A stretch of DNA of 64,000 bases, taken from assembly GCA_038210655.1 (NCBI GenBank), contig JBBQWM010000003.1, positions 1 through 64,000 on the forward strand. The letters are read 5' to 3'. Below are positions 26,487-34,422 of this stretch, piece after piece (position 1 is the first letter of the stretch; each line of letters opens with the position of its first letter). Source of the DNA: 54-19 sp038210655 (GTDB taxonomy: Bacteria > Chloroflexota > Chloroflexia > Chloroheliales > Chloroheliaceae). A program made the translations under genes and the position numbers. The notes below the pieces were generated by a model. It made no database searches. It was not told the DNA's origin and saw only the letters and a program-made list of their open reading frames with translations.

Positions 26487-26911
26487 TCAAAAAAAGAAGC
26501 TTAACCGGGGTGGCAGTGCACTTTGCTCGTGTAGAAACCAGCAAGCATCTTTATGGGTAATATCGGCGATAAGATCGTGGGTCGGTTGCCAGCAAGCAAT
26601 GAAAACCCTAGTACCACCCCACCCGCTATTGCCAGCACTATCGGAGCTATCGCAATAACTGGCGGTAGTATTACGGGTGGTTTTAAGCGTTGTCCTGCCC
26701 GAAGCCACGTATCCACCGCATCCGCCAGTAGGAGTGGTGTATGTAGGTGGTGCAACCGCTTGATTACCGCTAGGGTCTATACATTGAGGGGATTGTTGAC
26801 CGTGTAGACGAAGCGATTGAGCGATAGCGGCGGCTGATTGGTTCCCCGCCATAACTATCCTGCCCGATGAAGCGACCTAGCACCAAGTTGTAATATCTGG
26901 CTCGGTTAAGA
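26487..26911 (-). pseudogene. RHS core terminus, frameshifted (fragment 2)
   Basis: The minus strand reads NRARYYNLVLGRFIGQDS in one frame (near 26850-26905), RFVYTVNNPLN in a second (26782-26815) and DPSGN in a third (about 26766-26780). These are consecutive parts of the standard RHS core end (ARYYxPxLGRFxxxD ... LNRYxYxxNNPLxxxDPSG), split by at least two frameshifts. A short tail after DPSG may be a decayed toxin tip. It begins right at the stop of the gene at 26912. Confidence 0.75.
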
Positions 26912-27490
26912 TTACCGACGAACCTTTTTAAGCAAATCCTTTACAAGATCCCTTAAAGTATTGAAAAGAGCTACGCTGAAAATGATTATACTGCCTACCA
27001 CCATAAGTGTTGGGAAAAAACAACCAATTTCTATTAACCTCCCAATTGTACCATGTCTCTTTACTCCTGCATCCTTTAGTGCTTTCTGATAGCCACGTGC
27101 CAGGCACAGATCTATTGCTTCTACATATGCCTTAGAGAATTTTGAGCTTAACTGACCAGCTGGGCCATAACGATTATACCTGGGTACTTTACGAAACTTA
27201 CTAACCTGCTCGCGTGTAAAGCGTAGGCCGGGGAAATGCACGATTTCACAATCACCAGAATTAGGGAGTATATCTATTATCGTTTCACCAAGTTCAATCC
27301 AGGCATTTTTGGATGGTATAGCCTCTACACGATCTCTACAATCTAGTACAACCCAACCTTCCACATATAGCCCAGAACTTAATCTCTCCTGGGTGAGTAA
27401 AGCCTGGCGAACCCGTTCAAAATAGTGCATTCCACGTTCAAATGGTATTTTGTCGCTGATCTCTCGTGATAATTCGCGATCCATCTTCAT
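26912..27490 (-). CDS. Unknown protein with C-terminal membrane helix
   Basis: A 192-residue protein not recognised. Residues 1-150 are soluble, with a segment GLYVEGWVVLDCRDRVEAIP and NAWIELGETIIDILPN that resembles enzymes handling a peptide or glycan substrate, but without a clear catalytic set. A single hydrophobic helix (FFPTLMVVGSIIIFSVAL) lies at about 157-174, followed by a basic end (LLKKVRR). It is surrounded by RHS fragments, so a toxin-immunity or tip-associated role is possible. AT content is higher than in the metabolic genes, consistent with transfer. Confidence 0.6.
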   Translation of the reverse strand: MKMDRELSREISDKIPFERGMHYFERVRQALLTQERLSSGLYVEGWVVLDCRDRVEAIPSKNAWIELGETIIDILPNSGDCEIVHFPGLRFTREQVSKFRKVPRYNRYGPAGQLSSKFSKAYVEAIDLCLARGYQKALKDAGVKRHGTIGRLIEIGCFFPTLMVVGSIIIFSVALFNTLRDLVKDLLKKVRR

Positions 27491-27600
27491 TTCTCAAGCC
27501 CTCTCAAATTAATGTACCCCAACATGGTGCTGGTAATTTCTCTGGTCGATCCACTCTGACTTTACAATTATAAAGCATAGAATATGTGATCTGATTGCAA

Positions 27601-27690
27601 TTAGCCCCTGCTACTACCCCTACTATTGATTAAAGCTCGTGCCAAGCCTAGCCCTTCCTCATGAGACCACGTCCCGCAACTCTCTGTCTA
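27601..27690 (-). pseudogene. RHS-repeat fragment 3
   Basis: A minus-strand frame reads CGTWSHEEGLGLARALINSR before a stop, close to the RHS segment WxHEDGLGSVRALTxSSG and to fragment 1 (GLWFHEDRAGSVTT). The following words AGTAGCAGG also occur at the upstream edge of the SUKH gene, suggesting that both junctions came from the same kind of RHS tip replacement. The rest of 27491-27724 has no gene. Confidence 0.45.
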
Positions 27691-27724
27691 CTTACACAAT
27701 CTTTTGGGACTGGGTGGCATATAG

Positions 27725-28276
27725 TTACATTTCCAATCCTAAATACAATCCTTTGTTAATATTTTTTGCATTTTGTAGCATATTAACCGCCGTTTTATAA
27801 GCCCCAGAAAGACTGTACGCAGTTTTGGCTGCCAGTGTTTGTTGTGAACTTAAATTCAAGAAATCCTTTCGATTGGCCTTTAATTGTGTAAGGAGATAGT
27901 TAACATCGTTAATATCAAGCCAACCACCGTAAAAGGCTATTTTCATTTTTCGATAAAGATTAAGATAATAAGGTTTTTCCGTTAACATTTCTTCAAAACT
28001 TCGACCATGAACAACTAGGTGTATGTCTTCATCACTCCATTGTAATAAGCGCAATGCTCGTTCAACACGTAACCAAGTTCCTGGTCCATTAATATTAACG
28101 GCATTTAGCTTATCTAGAGAGGCACAAGGTTGAGCGAACCTCTCGATAAAGCCTTCTAGACTATCTCGACGTTGAGATAGATCTTTAGACAAATTATCTG
28201 CTTGGTCAAGAAAAGTCTCAAATGAAGTGGCAAAAGAAAAGATATCGAATATATACGCAAAGTGAGTAACTGCCAT
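27725..28276 (-). CDS. Unknown protein in the RHS island
   Basis: A mostly helical protein of 183 residues if it starts at the ATG at 28276 (MAVTHFAYIFDIFSFATSFETF), or 217 residues if at 28378. The downstream start is preferred because GAGG lies about 10 nt ahead, whereas nothing precedes the first ATG. The middle (WLRVERALRLLQWSDEDIHLVVHGRSFEEMLTEKPYYLNLYRKM) and charged helices give no recognised family. No signal peptide is evident. Its place beyond an RHS fragment suggests an orphan immunity gene, without direct evidence. Confidence 0.45.
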   Translation of the reverse strand: MAVTHFAYIFDIFSFATSFETFLDQADNLSKDLSQRRDSLEGFIERFAQPCASLDKLNAVNINGPGTWLRVERALRLLQWSDEDIHLVVHGRSFEEMLTEKPYYLNLYRKMKIAFYGGWLDINDVNYLLTQLKANRKDFLNLSSQQTLAAKTAYSLSGAYKTAVNMLQNAKNINKGLYLGLEM

Positions 28277-28531
28277 AATAGGTGTGCCTCGAAAATGTAT
28301 TACGATTAGAGCTAAGCAAATCTGATTTTTGATTGAGAAAACCTTAACAAGGTTAGTGATAATCTTTTTCAAATTCATTATACTATCAAAGAAAGACCTG
28401 CCGCTATCTTTAGAGATGTATTATTCGGGTCAGTTTGTTAGAGTGGGTTGGTCGCAGCTAAAGGATAGAGAAGATTGTTTAGACCGTCATAAATAGGCTC
28501 AGATCGATATCAAGCAAAGATTTGACAAATG

Positions 28532-28877
28532 TGTTATAATCCTCACGAACAATTATTTTGGTACTGGTAAGAGGCTGCGTCGCCTCGTGGGAATGTTCAG
28601 CCGACTTAATTACGAAGTCGGGCCTCCTGTCTAATTTGTCCTCTTATTATGAGAAGCTTTCCCCCCAACCGTTATTTGTTCAACATTGTGATAGCAATTA
28701 AAAGCTTCCTGGCGTAGCTCTAAAGCCGCGTCCGATTTGGGAAGCACAATACATAAAGCTTTCGCTCTTTCAGGCCGTCGTGGATCGGTGGTACTAGGAG
28801 GTACGCCGCGAACTCCGAATGAGCATGTAACTTGAAGTGTGCTTGGAAAGCTTTATAACGAGAGGTAGATTAATTTT
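28532..28877 (+). promoter_or_regulatory. Extended -10 promoter and long structured leader of the helicase gene
   Basis: TGTTATAAT (28532-28540) is an extended -10, predicting a start near 28547 and a leader of about 330 nt. Stems include GAGGC/GCCTC (28571-28586) and CGACTT/AAGTCG (28602-28620). The hexamer AAGCTT occurs four times (28654, 28702, 28756, 28848), giving mutually exclusive pairings. No ORF of note is present. Cold-inducible helicase genes often have regulatory leaders. The remainder of 28379-28531 is empty. Confidence 0.5.
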
Positions 28878-30599
28878 TTGACAACTGTATTAGATTTAGA
28901 ACAACCCATTGTCGGTGAACAAGCTGAAAAAGAGCTAACCTTTGCCGATTTCAAGTTCCCACCCTTCTTGCAGGATGGCTTGCGTCGGCTCAAATTCGAG
29001 CGGCCTACGGTCATTCAGGCTCAGGCCATCCCGTTCTTGATGAGCGGGCAAGACCTGGTGGCTCAATCGCAGACCGGGAGTGGTAAGACTGCCGCTTTCG
29101 CTTTGCCCCTATTGGCGCGGGTACAACGCCAGTCTTCCGATTTGCAAGCTTTGATTATGGTTCCGACCCGCGAACTGGCTTTGCAAGTAACCCAGGTCTT
29201 TAAGGCCCTCGCTGGGCCGAACGTGCGGATTACCACTATCTATGGTGGGGCCGGTATGGAAGGCCAGATACGCGGTCTGACCAGGGGTGGCTACCAGATC
29301 GTAGTTGGTACGCCGGGCCGCTTGCGCGATCATCTCAACCGGGGGACGCTCAAGCTTCACCGTTTGCGGATGTTGGTGCTGGACGAGGCCGACGAGATGC
29401 TTGACCGAGGGTTCGCCCCGGACGTAGAGGCGATTATCTCAGCCGCCCCCGCTGCGGCCCAACGTCAGACGGCCCTTTTCTCGGCGACTTTGCCGGAATG
29501 GGTCGCCCAGACCGCCGCCAAACATTTGCGGCCCACTCACGCTACGATCAAGCTGGAAATGACTTCCGATAGTCGGCCTGACATTGCCCATCTGGTCTAC
29601 GATATGAGTATGGCTGATAAAGGCGTGGCACTCCGTCACCTGCTGGATACGCACTCTAGCCAACCGATTTTAGTGTTTGCGCGTACCAAGCACGGTGTGA
29701 AAAAGCTGGCGGCTAAACTGGAAAGCGAAGGCTATTCGGTAGCCGGGTTGCAAGGCAACCTGAGCCAGAGCGCCCGCGAACAGGTAATGTCCGATTTCCG
29801 CACCAACCGAGTGCGGATCATGGTTGCTACCAACGTTGGGGCGCGTGGTCTGGACGTGAGCGGGATCAGCCATGTTATCAACCACGACTTGCCAGAGAGC
29901 GCCGAGCTATTTACCCACCGGGTAGGACGCACCGGACGCAACGGGGCCAGTGGTACGGCTATTACGTTCCTGACCGGGGAAGACCGGGCCAAATGGCGTG
30001 AGATCGAACGAACTATGAAAGAGCGCGGTGTCCAGATCGAGCGGCAAGCCTGGGCTGGCCCTCGTGCTACGCCCGAAAGCATTGCGGCCCTGGCCCAAGC
30101 GGGAGCGCAGTTTGATCGAGATCGTCGTAACGAACAGTCTTCCCGCTCGTTCGACTCGGCTTCTCGGCCTGCCGGTCGTCGGTCTGAGTTTGGCGGTCGT
30201 CGGGATAGCCAGCCGCGCGATTTCGACAATCGCCGGGATGCTCAACCACGCGACTTTGACAACAACCGTAAAGAAGCCCAACCGCGTGATTTCGGTAATC
30301 GCCGGGATGCCCAACCACGTGACTTTGGCAATGCTCGTAAGGATGCTCAGCCGCGTGATTTCGGCAACCGCCGGGACGCGCAACCGCGCGACTTCGACAA
30401 TAACCGTAAAGAGGCCCAGCCGCGCGAGTTTGATAACACCCGCCGCGAAGCCCCGGCCCGTGGTTTCCAGCCCGAACCGGCCCGGCGTGAAGATCGGAGC
30501 GGCCCACGTTCCAATCGTCGCCAATCGGCTCCGTCCTTTGGTGGTCAGCGCCGCCGCGAAGATAACCGGGCTGCCGGTCGCTCTCGTTTCGAGCAGTAA
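28878..30599 (+). CDS. DEAD-box RNA helicase with a repetitive basic tail
   Basis: A 573-residue ATP-dependent RNA helicase. The core (about residues 20-385) has the Q motif region, AQSQTGSGKTAAF (motif I), PTRELALQ (Ia), LDEADEMLDRGF (II), SATLP (III), ARTKHGVKKL, TNVGARGLDV (V) and HRVGRTGRNG (VI). The tail from about 440 contains about eight copies of an 11-12-residue unit, RRDAQPRDFDN and variants with KEAQ or GN, ending in Arg/Gly-rich sequence. Such tails bind RNA and can drive condensation. It resembles CshA/DeaD helicases, used in RNA decay and ribosome assembly in the cold. The start is TTG, with GAGAGG upstream. Confidence 0.9.
   Translation: MTTVLDLEQPIVGEQAEKELTFADFKFPPFLQDGLRRLKFERPTVIQAQAIPFLMSGQDLVAQSQTGSGKTAAFALPLLARVQRQSSDLQALIMVPTRELALQVTQVFKALAGPNVRITTIYGGAGMEGQIRGLTRGGYQIVVGTPGRLRDHLNRGTLKLHRLRMLVLDEADEMLDRGFAPDVEAIISAAPAAAQRQTALFSATLPEWVAQTAAKHLRPTHATIKLEMTSDSRPDIAHLVYDMSMADKGVALRHLLDTHSSQPILVFARTKHGVKKLAAKLESEGYSVAGLQGNLSQSAREQVMSDFRTNRVRIMVATNVGARGLDVSGISHVINHDLPESAELFTHRVGRTGRNGASGTAITFLTGEDRAKWREIERTMKERGVQIERQAWAGPRATPESIAALAQAGAQFDRDRRNEQSSRSFDSASRPAGRRSEFGGRRDSQPRDFDNRRDAQPRDFDNNRKEAQPRDFGNRRDAQPRDFGNARKDAQPRDFGNRRDAQPRDFDNNRKEAQPREFDNTRREAPARGFQPEPARREDRSGPRSNRRQSAPSFGGQRRREDNRAAGRSRFEQ
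30197..30465 (+). repeat. In-frame tandem repeats encoding the helicase tail
   Basis: About eight units of 33-36 bp encode RRDAQPRDF(D/G)N(N). A 23-codon double unit is also visible (RRDAQPRDFDNN followed by RKEAQPRDFGN). The codons vary between units, so selection has kept the protein pattern. Copy number is likely to vary between strains. Confidence 0.8.
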
Positions 30600-30659
30600 G
30601 CCGGGGGTTGCGAAGAGCTTCAAAGAGCTAAGCTAAAATGAAGCTTATTGCTGATAAAA

Positions 30660-30725
30660 TCGCCCATTTGGTCATTGACCAGATGGGCGATTGCCGTAGA
30701 ACCATCTTTTCGATTATGCTATAAT
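30660..30725 (+). promoter_or_regulatory. Hairpin followed by an extended -10 promoter
   Basis: TCGCCCATTTGGTC (30660-30673) and the arm ending in CAGATGGGCGA (about 30679-30690) form a strong stem after the helicase gene. TGCTATAAT (30717-30725) follows and predicts a start near 30732, serving the gene at 30798. There is no T-run after the hairpin, so some read-through is likely. Confidence 0.5.
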
Positions 30726-30797
30726 AGGCCAAGCGTCTTAACATAAGAATGTTAAAGGCGGCTGTAGGGAAGTAAAAGTAAGGAGCAGTTTCAAAGG

Positions 30798-32273
30798 TTG
30801 GACTTATCAAACCTTTTGCCCGGTGAAGGTAACAACCGCAGGCGTAAAGAACTCGACAAAATTACCAGCGTCAAGCCCGGTTCATTGGCGGAACGGGCCG
30901 GAGTGCGCCTGGGCGACCGTCTATTGGAAATCAACGGTCAGCCGGTACGCGATATGATCGATTATCATTTTCAGGCGGCTGATCCTCGTTTGCGGCTCAA
31001 AATCGAGCGGGCTGGCACTCTAATCGAACTGAAGCTAAAGAACGCGGCGGGCGAACCGCTCGGCCTTGAATTTGCCGAGCCAACCTTTGATGGTATCCGG
31101 GTTTGCAATAACGACTGCCCCTTCTGTTTTGTCTATCGCACCCCCAAAGGCTTCCGACCGACCCTCTATATCAAGGACGACGACTACCGTTATTCGTTTA
31201 TGTATGGCGGTTTTGTGACCTTGACCAATTTGAAAGAGGAGGATTGGCAGCGGATTATCGAGCAACGGCTAACGCCGCTCTATGTCTCGGTACACAGCAC
31301 CGAACTGGAAATGCGCCGCCGCCTGCTGGGGAATTCGACCGCCCCGGACATTTTAGAGCAGTTGGCCCGGCTTAATGCTGGTGGTATCCAGGTGCATACT
31401 CAGGTGGTGCTGGTTCCGACCGTCAACGATGGCGATCAGCTCGAAAAAACGATCTACGATCTGGCGAAACAGTATCCCGGTGTGCAAACTGCCGCGATAG
31501 TCCCGGTTGGGTTGGCCGGTGGGCCGGGTTATACGGGCGACCGCCGCCGTAGTGATAAGGCGCACGGGCGCGGTTTTGCAGATGGGCCGATGCCGATGCG
31601 TCCTTTTACGGCCTCGGAAGCCGCCGAGGTGATCGAGGCGGTGCATGGCTGGCAGAAGCGCTTTAAGAAAACACTTGGCACGCCCTTTGTCTATCTTTCG
31701 GACGAGTTTTACTTGCTGTGTGGGCGTGAAGTGCCGGGCAAGGCCCATTATGAGGATTTCGACCAGATCGAGAATGGGGTAGGGCTGGTGCGTCGCTTTT
31801 TGGACGATTGGAAGCGCCTCGAAAAGAAGCTACCGCCTGACCTGGCTCGACCTATCCGGGCGACCCTGGTGACTGCCGAACTGATAACCCCTACCTTTGA
31901 GCCGATCATGCGGCGGTTGAACGCGGTCGAAGGGTTGGAAGTCAATTTGTTGACGGTAGCTAATCAGGCCCTCGGTTCGACCGTCACGGTTGCCGGGCTG
32001 TTGACCGGGCAGGATGTGATCGACGCGCTACAGGCTTTGGAACTAACAGGCCGCGACCTGGGCGAAGTGTTGTTCTTGCCCCAGGTGATGCTCGATAAAA
32101 AAGGCTTTGGCGGTCGCTTTCTGGACGATCTGACCCCTGCCGAGGTCGAGACGGCGCTGGGCCGTCCGGTCGTAATGGCAGGGCTGATGAGCGAAGTTTG
32201 GGACGATCTGGAGGCCCGCCAGCGTCTACAAGTATTACAAAAAGCCGCTCAAGTAGCTGGCTACGTTAGTTAA
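30798..32273 (+). CDS. PDZ/radical-SAM-type DUF512 protein
   Basis: A 491-residue protein. Residues about 15-75 form a PDZ-like domain (SVKPGSLAERAGVRLGDRLLEINGQPV). The next domain has the cysteine set CNNDCPFCFV at about 103-112, a CxxxCxxC pattern that fits a 4Fe-4S radical-SAM cluster. It is followed by the DUF512 region (YVSVHSTELEMRRRLLGN, GIQVHTQVVLVPTVND). DUF512 proteins are widespread in cyanobacteria and Gram-positive bacteria, with unknown function. The start is TTG at 30798 with AAGGAG at 12 nt. Confidence 0.82.
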   Translation: MDLSNLLPGEGNNRRRKELDKITSVKPGSLAERAGVRLGDRLLEINGQPVRDMIDYHFQAADPRLRLKIERAGTLIELKLKNAAGEPLGLEFAEPTFDGIRVCNNDCPFCFVYRTPKGFRPTLYIKDDDYRYSFMYGGFVTLTNLKEEDWQRIIEQRLTPLYVSVHSTELEMRRRLLGNSTAPDILEQLARLNAGGIQVHTQVVLVPTVNDGDQLEKTIYDLAKQYPGVQTAAIVPVGLAGGPGYTGDRRRSDKAHGRGFADGPMPMRPFTASEAAEVIEAVHGWQKRFKKTLGTPFVYLSDEFYLLCGREVPGKAHYEDFDQIENGVGLVRRFLDDWKRLEKKLPPDLARPIRATLVTAELITPTFEPIMRRLNAVEGLEVNLLTVANQALGSTVTVAGLLTGQDVIDALQALELTGRDLGEVLFLPQVMLDKKGFGGRFLDDLTPAEVETALGRPVVMAGLMSEVWDDLEARQRLQVLQKAAQVAGYVS

Positions 32274-32287
32274 GGTTACAGGCGAAC

Positions 32288-32366
32288 TGCTGTAGCAAAT
32301 TGCAAAATAATTGACCCGATTTTGGTAGGGGCGACCCTGTGTGGTGGCCCATACCAGTCCAATGTT
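32288..32366. repeat. R1 interspersed repeat, copy 1
   Basis: The words GCTGTAGCAAATTGCAAA, TAGGGGCGACCCT and ACCAGTCCAATG match the R1 family seen at 44410, 44622, 47795, 59752 and 61368. This copy overlaps the longest possible N terminus of the next gene, which is why a later start was chosen there. Confidence 0.7.
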
Positions 32367-32389
32367 TTGATAGCGAGGGTTTGGATTTG

Positions 32390-33253
32390 GTGCCGGATAA
32401 TGACAACCAGAGAGACCTCAATCGGTTCGGTCCGCCGCAATCTCGTGCGCCGCTGGCGGTGCGTATCCAAAAATACTACCAGCAACCCGACCCTGGCGCA
32501 TTGCGTGATTTGTTCGATGAGTGCTGGACGGCCGGTCTTTTTCGCTTCAAGAACGGACGACCCAACCCGATAACGCTGACCTTTTTCGCAGCGGCCCTAG
32601 ATGCAACCGGGGAGGCGGGTTGGGAGGGTTTTATCGATGATATGCTCTCGGAGCGCTCCGGCAGTTCAGTTGGCGGGACCGGACAGGGTTGGTTGGCCCG
32701 CCGCTTTGGGAAGGCTCCCCGCCCGGATGAGCGTCGCAATGCTTTGCTGGTGATCGCCTTTCTGTGCAAAGACCGCGAACAACGGGCCTTGCGATATTTT
32801 TTGAAGCGTACCTTGCCACCTGAGACAGAGCTTGCGCCGCAACTGGCTTTGCTCGAAACCGATCTGGCGGGGATGCGTCCTAAAGCGGCCCTAGACAATC
32901 CCTTACAGCTTGACCAATTGTGGGCCTTTTTCTACGCGACCGGCAATGAGAACGCCTTGCGCGGGGTGATCGCGGTTGCCAATGGTGATGCGATAGCTAC
33001 GCCGGAGGTTTTGCGTGGCACGGCTTTCAACCGGGAGGCGATTATGCAGGGGGCGGCCTATTCGCTGATCGAATTGGCTCCCAAACAGCCCCGTATCTCT
33101 CAGATAATCTACGCCGCTCTGGAAGATTATCAGGACGGGCCGGTTTACCCGGTCTTGATTATGGCTTTGGAACGGGCCGGGGTCGCTCGGCTTTCTACTA
33201 ACCCGGACGGTACATCGAATATTAGCTTTGAAATTCCACCTGAGTGGCAATAA
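32390..33253 (+). CDS. Unknown conserved-looking protein
   Basis: About 287 residues from GTG at 32390, which has GAGGG at 10 nt; TTG at 32387 is nearly as good. An earlier ATG at 32339 lies inside an interspersed repeat and is unlikely. The protein is helical with an Arg/Pro-rich N terminus (FGPPQSRAPLAVRIQKYY) and a segment with repeated helices (DQLWAFFYATGNENALRGVIAVANGD, REAIMQGAAYSLIELAPKQPRISQII), like HEAT or TPR scaffolds. No signal peptide or catalytic motif was seen. Its stop overlaps the next start (TAATG), so it is coupled to the beta-lactamase-like gene. Confidence 0.6.
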   Translation: MPDNDNQRDLNRFGPPQSRAPLAVRIQKYYQQPDPGALRDLFDECWTAGLFRFKNGRPNPITLTFFAAALDATGEAGWEGFIDDMLSERSGSSVGGTGQGWLARRFGKAPRPDERRNALLVIAFLCKDREQRALRYFLKRTLPPETELAPQLALLETDLAGMRPKAALDNPLQLDQLWAFFYATGNENALRGVIAVANGDAIATPEVLRGTAFNREAIMQGAAYSLIELAPKQPRISQIIYAALEDYQDGPVYPVLIMALERAGVARLSTNPDGTSNISFEIPPEWQ

Positions 33254-34359
33254 TGTTGCAAGAAAGACCGACTGAAACTTTTCGTATAAATACGCCGCCG
33301 CCCGACCCCTCGAAAAAGCGACCGGGTCGCCGGAAAAGACCGCCCCGAGATTGGCGGCATAGTTTACCGTTGCTTGGTATGTGGGTGGGTCTGCTCGCTT
33401 TGGTTGGTGGGCTGGCTTTGGTGGCATCGTCGGATAGTTCTCCGGTGCCGACGGCCCAGGCTGCCCCGCCAGTCAGCCATAATTTAGCCCCTGCCAACCC
33501 TACCACCGCTTTTCTGGTGACTATCCCACCTTTCATGCCGACCCCCACCCCGATCCAGGTGAACCCAACCCCGACTCCTGCCGCTTCGCTCGAAACCGTA
33601 ATTAAAGGTATTGCCGAGAACTTGAAAGATTCGCTAGGCAAAAACGCCGAATTTGGGTTGCTGGTGCATAACCTCGAAACAGGCGAACAGGTCGCTATTA
33701 ACGGACAAAAATTGTTCGAGACGGCCAGCCTTTATAAGCTTTTTGTGATGCTGACGGTTTATCAGGATATTTCGCAGGGTAAGCTGAGCCTCGACACAAA
33801 TATCACCCTTACTTCGGAAATCGCTTCGTATAGTATTGAGGAAGACGCTGGGGTTTTGATCGTACCGATAGGGCAAAGTATGGCGGTGCGTGATCTGTTG
33901 CACGCTATGATCGTTAACTCGAATAATACGGCCTCTTTGATGTTACTGTTTCAGGTCAGGGCGGCCCATATGCGACAGTTGGTCGCTGACATGGGATTTA
34001 AAGGGGCCGATCTGAGCAATACTTATAAGTTCCAGGCCACCCCGGAGGATTTTGACCAATTCTTTACTCGGCTGGCCGACCAAAAGCTTTTAGGCCCGGC
34101 CTCCGACCCGGCGATGCTCGAATTGACCAGCCGTCAGCCGACCCGCGACCGGATTGGCGCTCTATTGCCGCCGACCGTCCGCTTTGCCAATAAGACCGGC
34201 AATTTCCCTGGCGTTACCAATGATACCGGCCTGGTCTATCTACCCAATGGGCAGCGCCTATCTATTACGGTTCTCACTCGCCAGAGCGATTGGAATTCGG
34301 CCCGCAAATTTATTAGCCAGATAGGTCTGGCTGCTTATAATTATTATATCCGGGGTTAA
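33253..34359 (+). CDS. Membrane-anchored class A beta-lactamase/transpeptidase-like protein
   Basis: A 368-residue protein starting at the ATG in TAATG. An Arg/Pro-rich cytoplasmic segment precedes one membrane helix (about residues 36-58, LGMWVGLLALVGGLALVAS). A Pro/Thr-rich linker leads to a serine hydrolase domain (about 110-365) with SLYK (SxxK, about 157), SNN (SDN-like, about 223) and KTG (about 315) motifs. These are the catalytic set of penicillin-recognising enzymes. It could hydrolyse beta-lactams or act on peptidoglycan outside the membrane. SNN instead of SDN is seen in several class A relatives. Confidence 0.82.
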   Translation: MLQERPTETFRINTPPPDPSKKRPGRRKRPPRDWRHSLPLLGMWVGLLALVGGLALVASSDSSPVPTAQAAPPVSHNLAPANPTTAFLVTIPPFMPTPTPIQVNPTPTPAASLETVIKGIAENLKDSLGKNAEFGLLVHNLETGEQVAINGQKLFETASLYKLFVMLTVYQDISQGKLSLDTNITLTSEIASYSIEEDAGVLIVPIGQSMAVRDLLHAMIVNSNNTASLMLLFQVRAAHMRQLVADMGFKGADLSNTYKFQATPEDFDQFFTRLADQKLLGPASDPAMLELTSRQPTRDRIGALLPPTVRFANKTGNFPGVTNDTGLVYLPNGQRLSITVLTRQSDWNSARKFISQIGLAAYNYYIRG

Positions 34360-34381
34360 ATTCCAGAGGTTTTAAGTCAGC

Positions 34382-34420
34382 CAGGAGAGGTCAGATAATA
34401 ACCTGACCTCTCCTGATTTT
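34382..34420. terminator. Bidirectional terminator between convergent genes
   Basis: CAGGAGAGGTCAG (34382-34394) pairs perfectly with CTGACCTCTCCTG (34403-34415), loop of 8, followed by ATTTTATTT. It sits between the stops at 34359 and 34423 and can serve both strands. Confidence 0.85.
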
Positions 34421-34422
34421 AT

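Noticed and set aside
26553..26807. Plus-strand frame in the RHS remnant region
   Set aside because: It is antisense to clear RHS core words on the minus strand.
28522..28540. TTGACA followed by TATAAT upstream of the helicase leader
   Set aside because: The spacer is only 7 bases, too short for a -35/-10 pair; the TG extension (TGTTATAAT) explains the -10 instead.
28780..28815. T-box-like words (GGTGGTAC, GCCGCG) in the helicase leader
   Set aside because: The consensus is not matched, there is no specifier stem or terminator, and the gene is not an amino acid gene.
29907..30623. Long open frames opposite the helicase tail
   Set aside because: They arise from the repeated CGN/GAY codons of the real gene and contain no recognisable domain.
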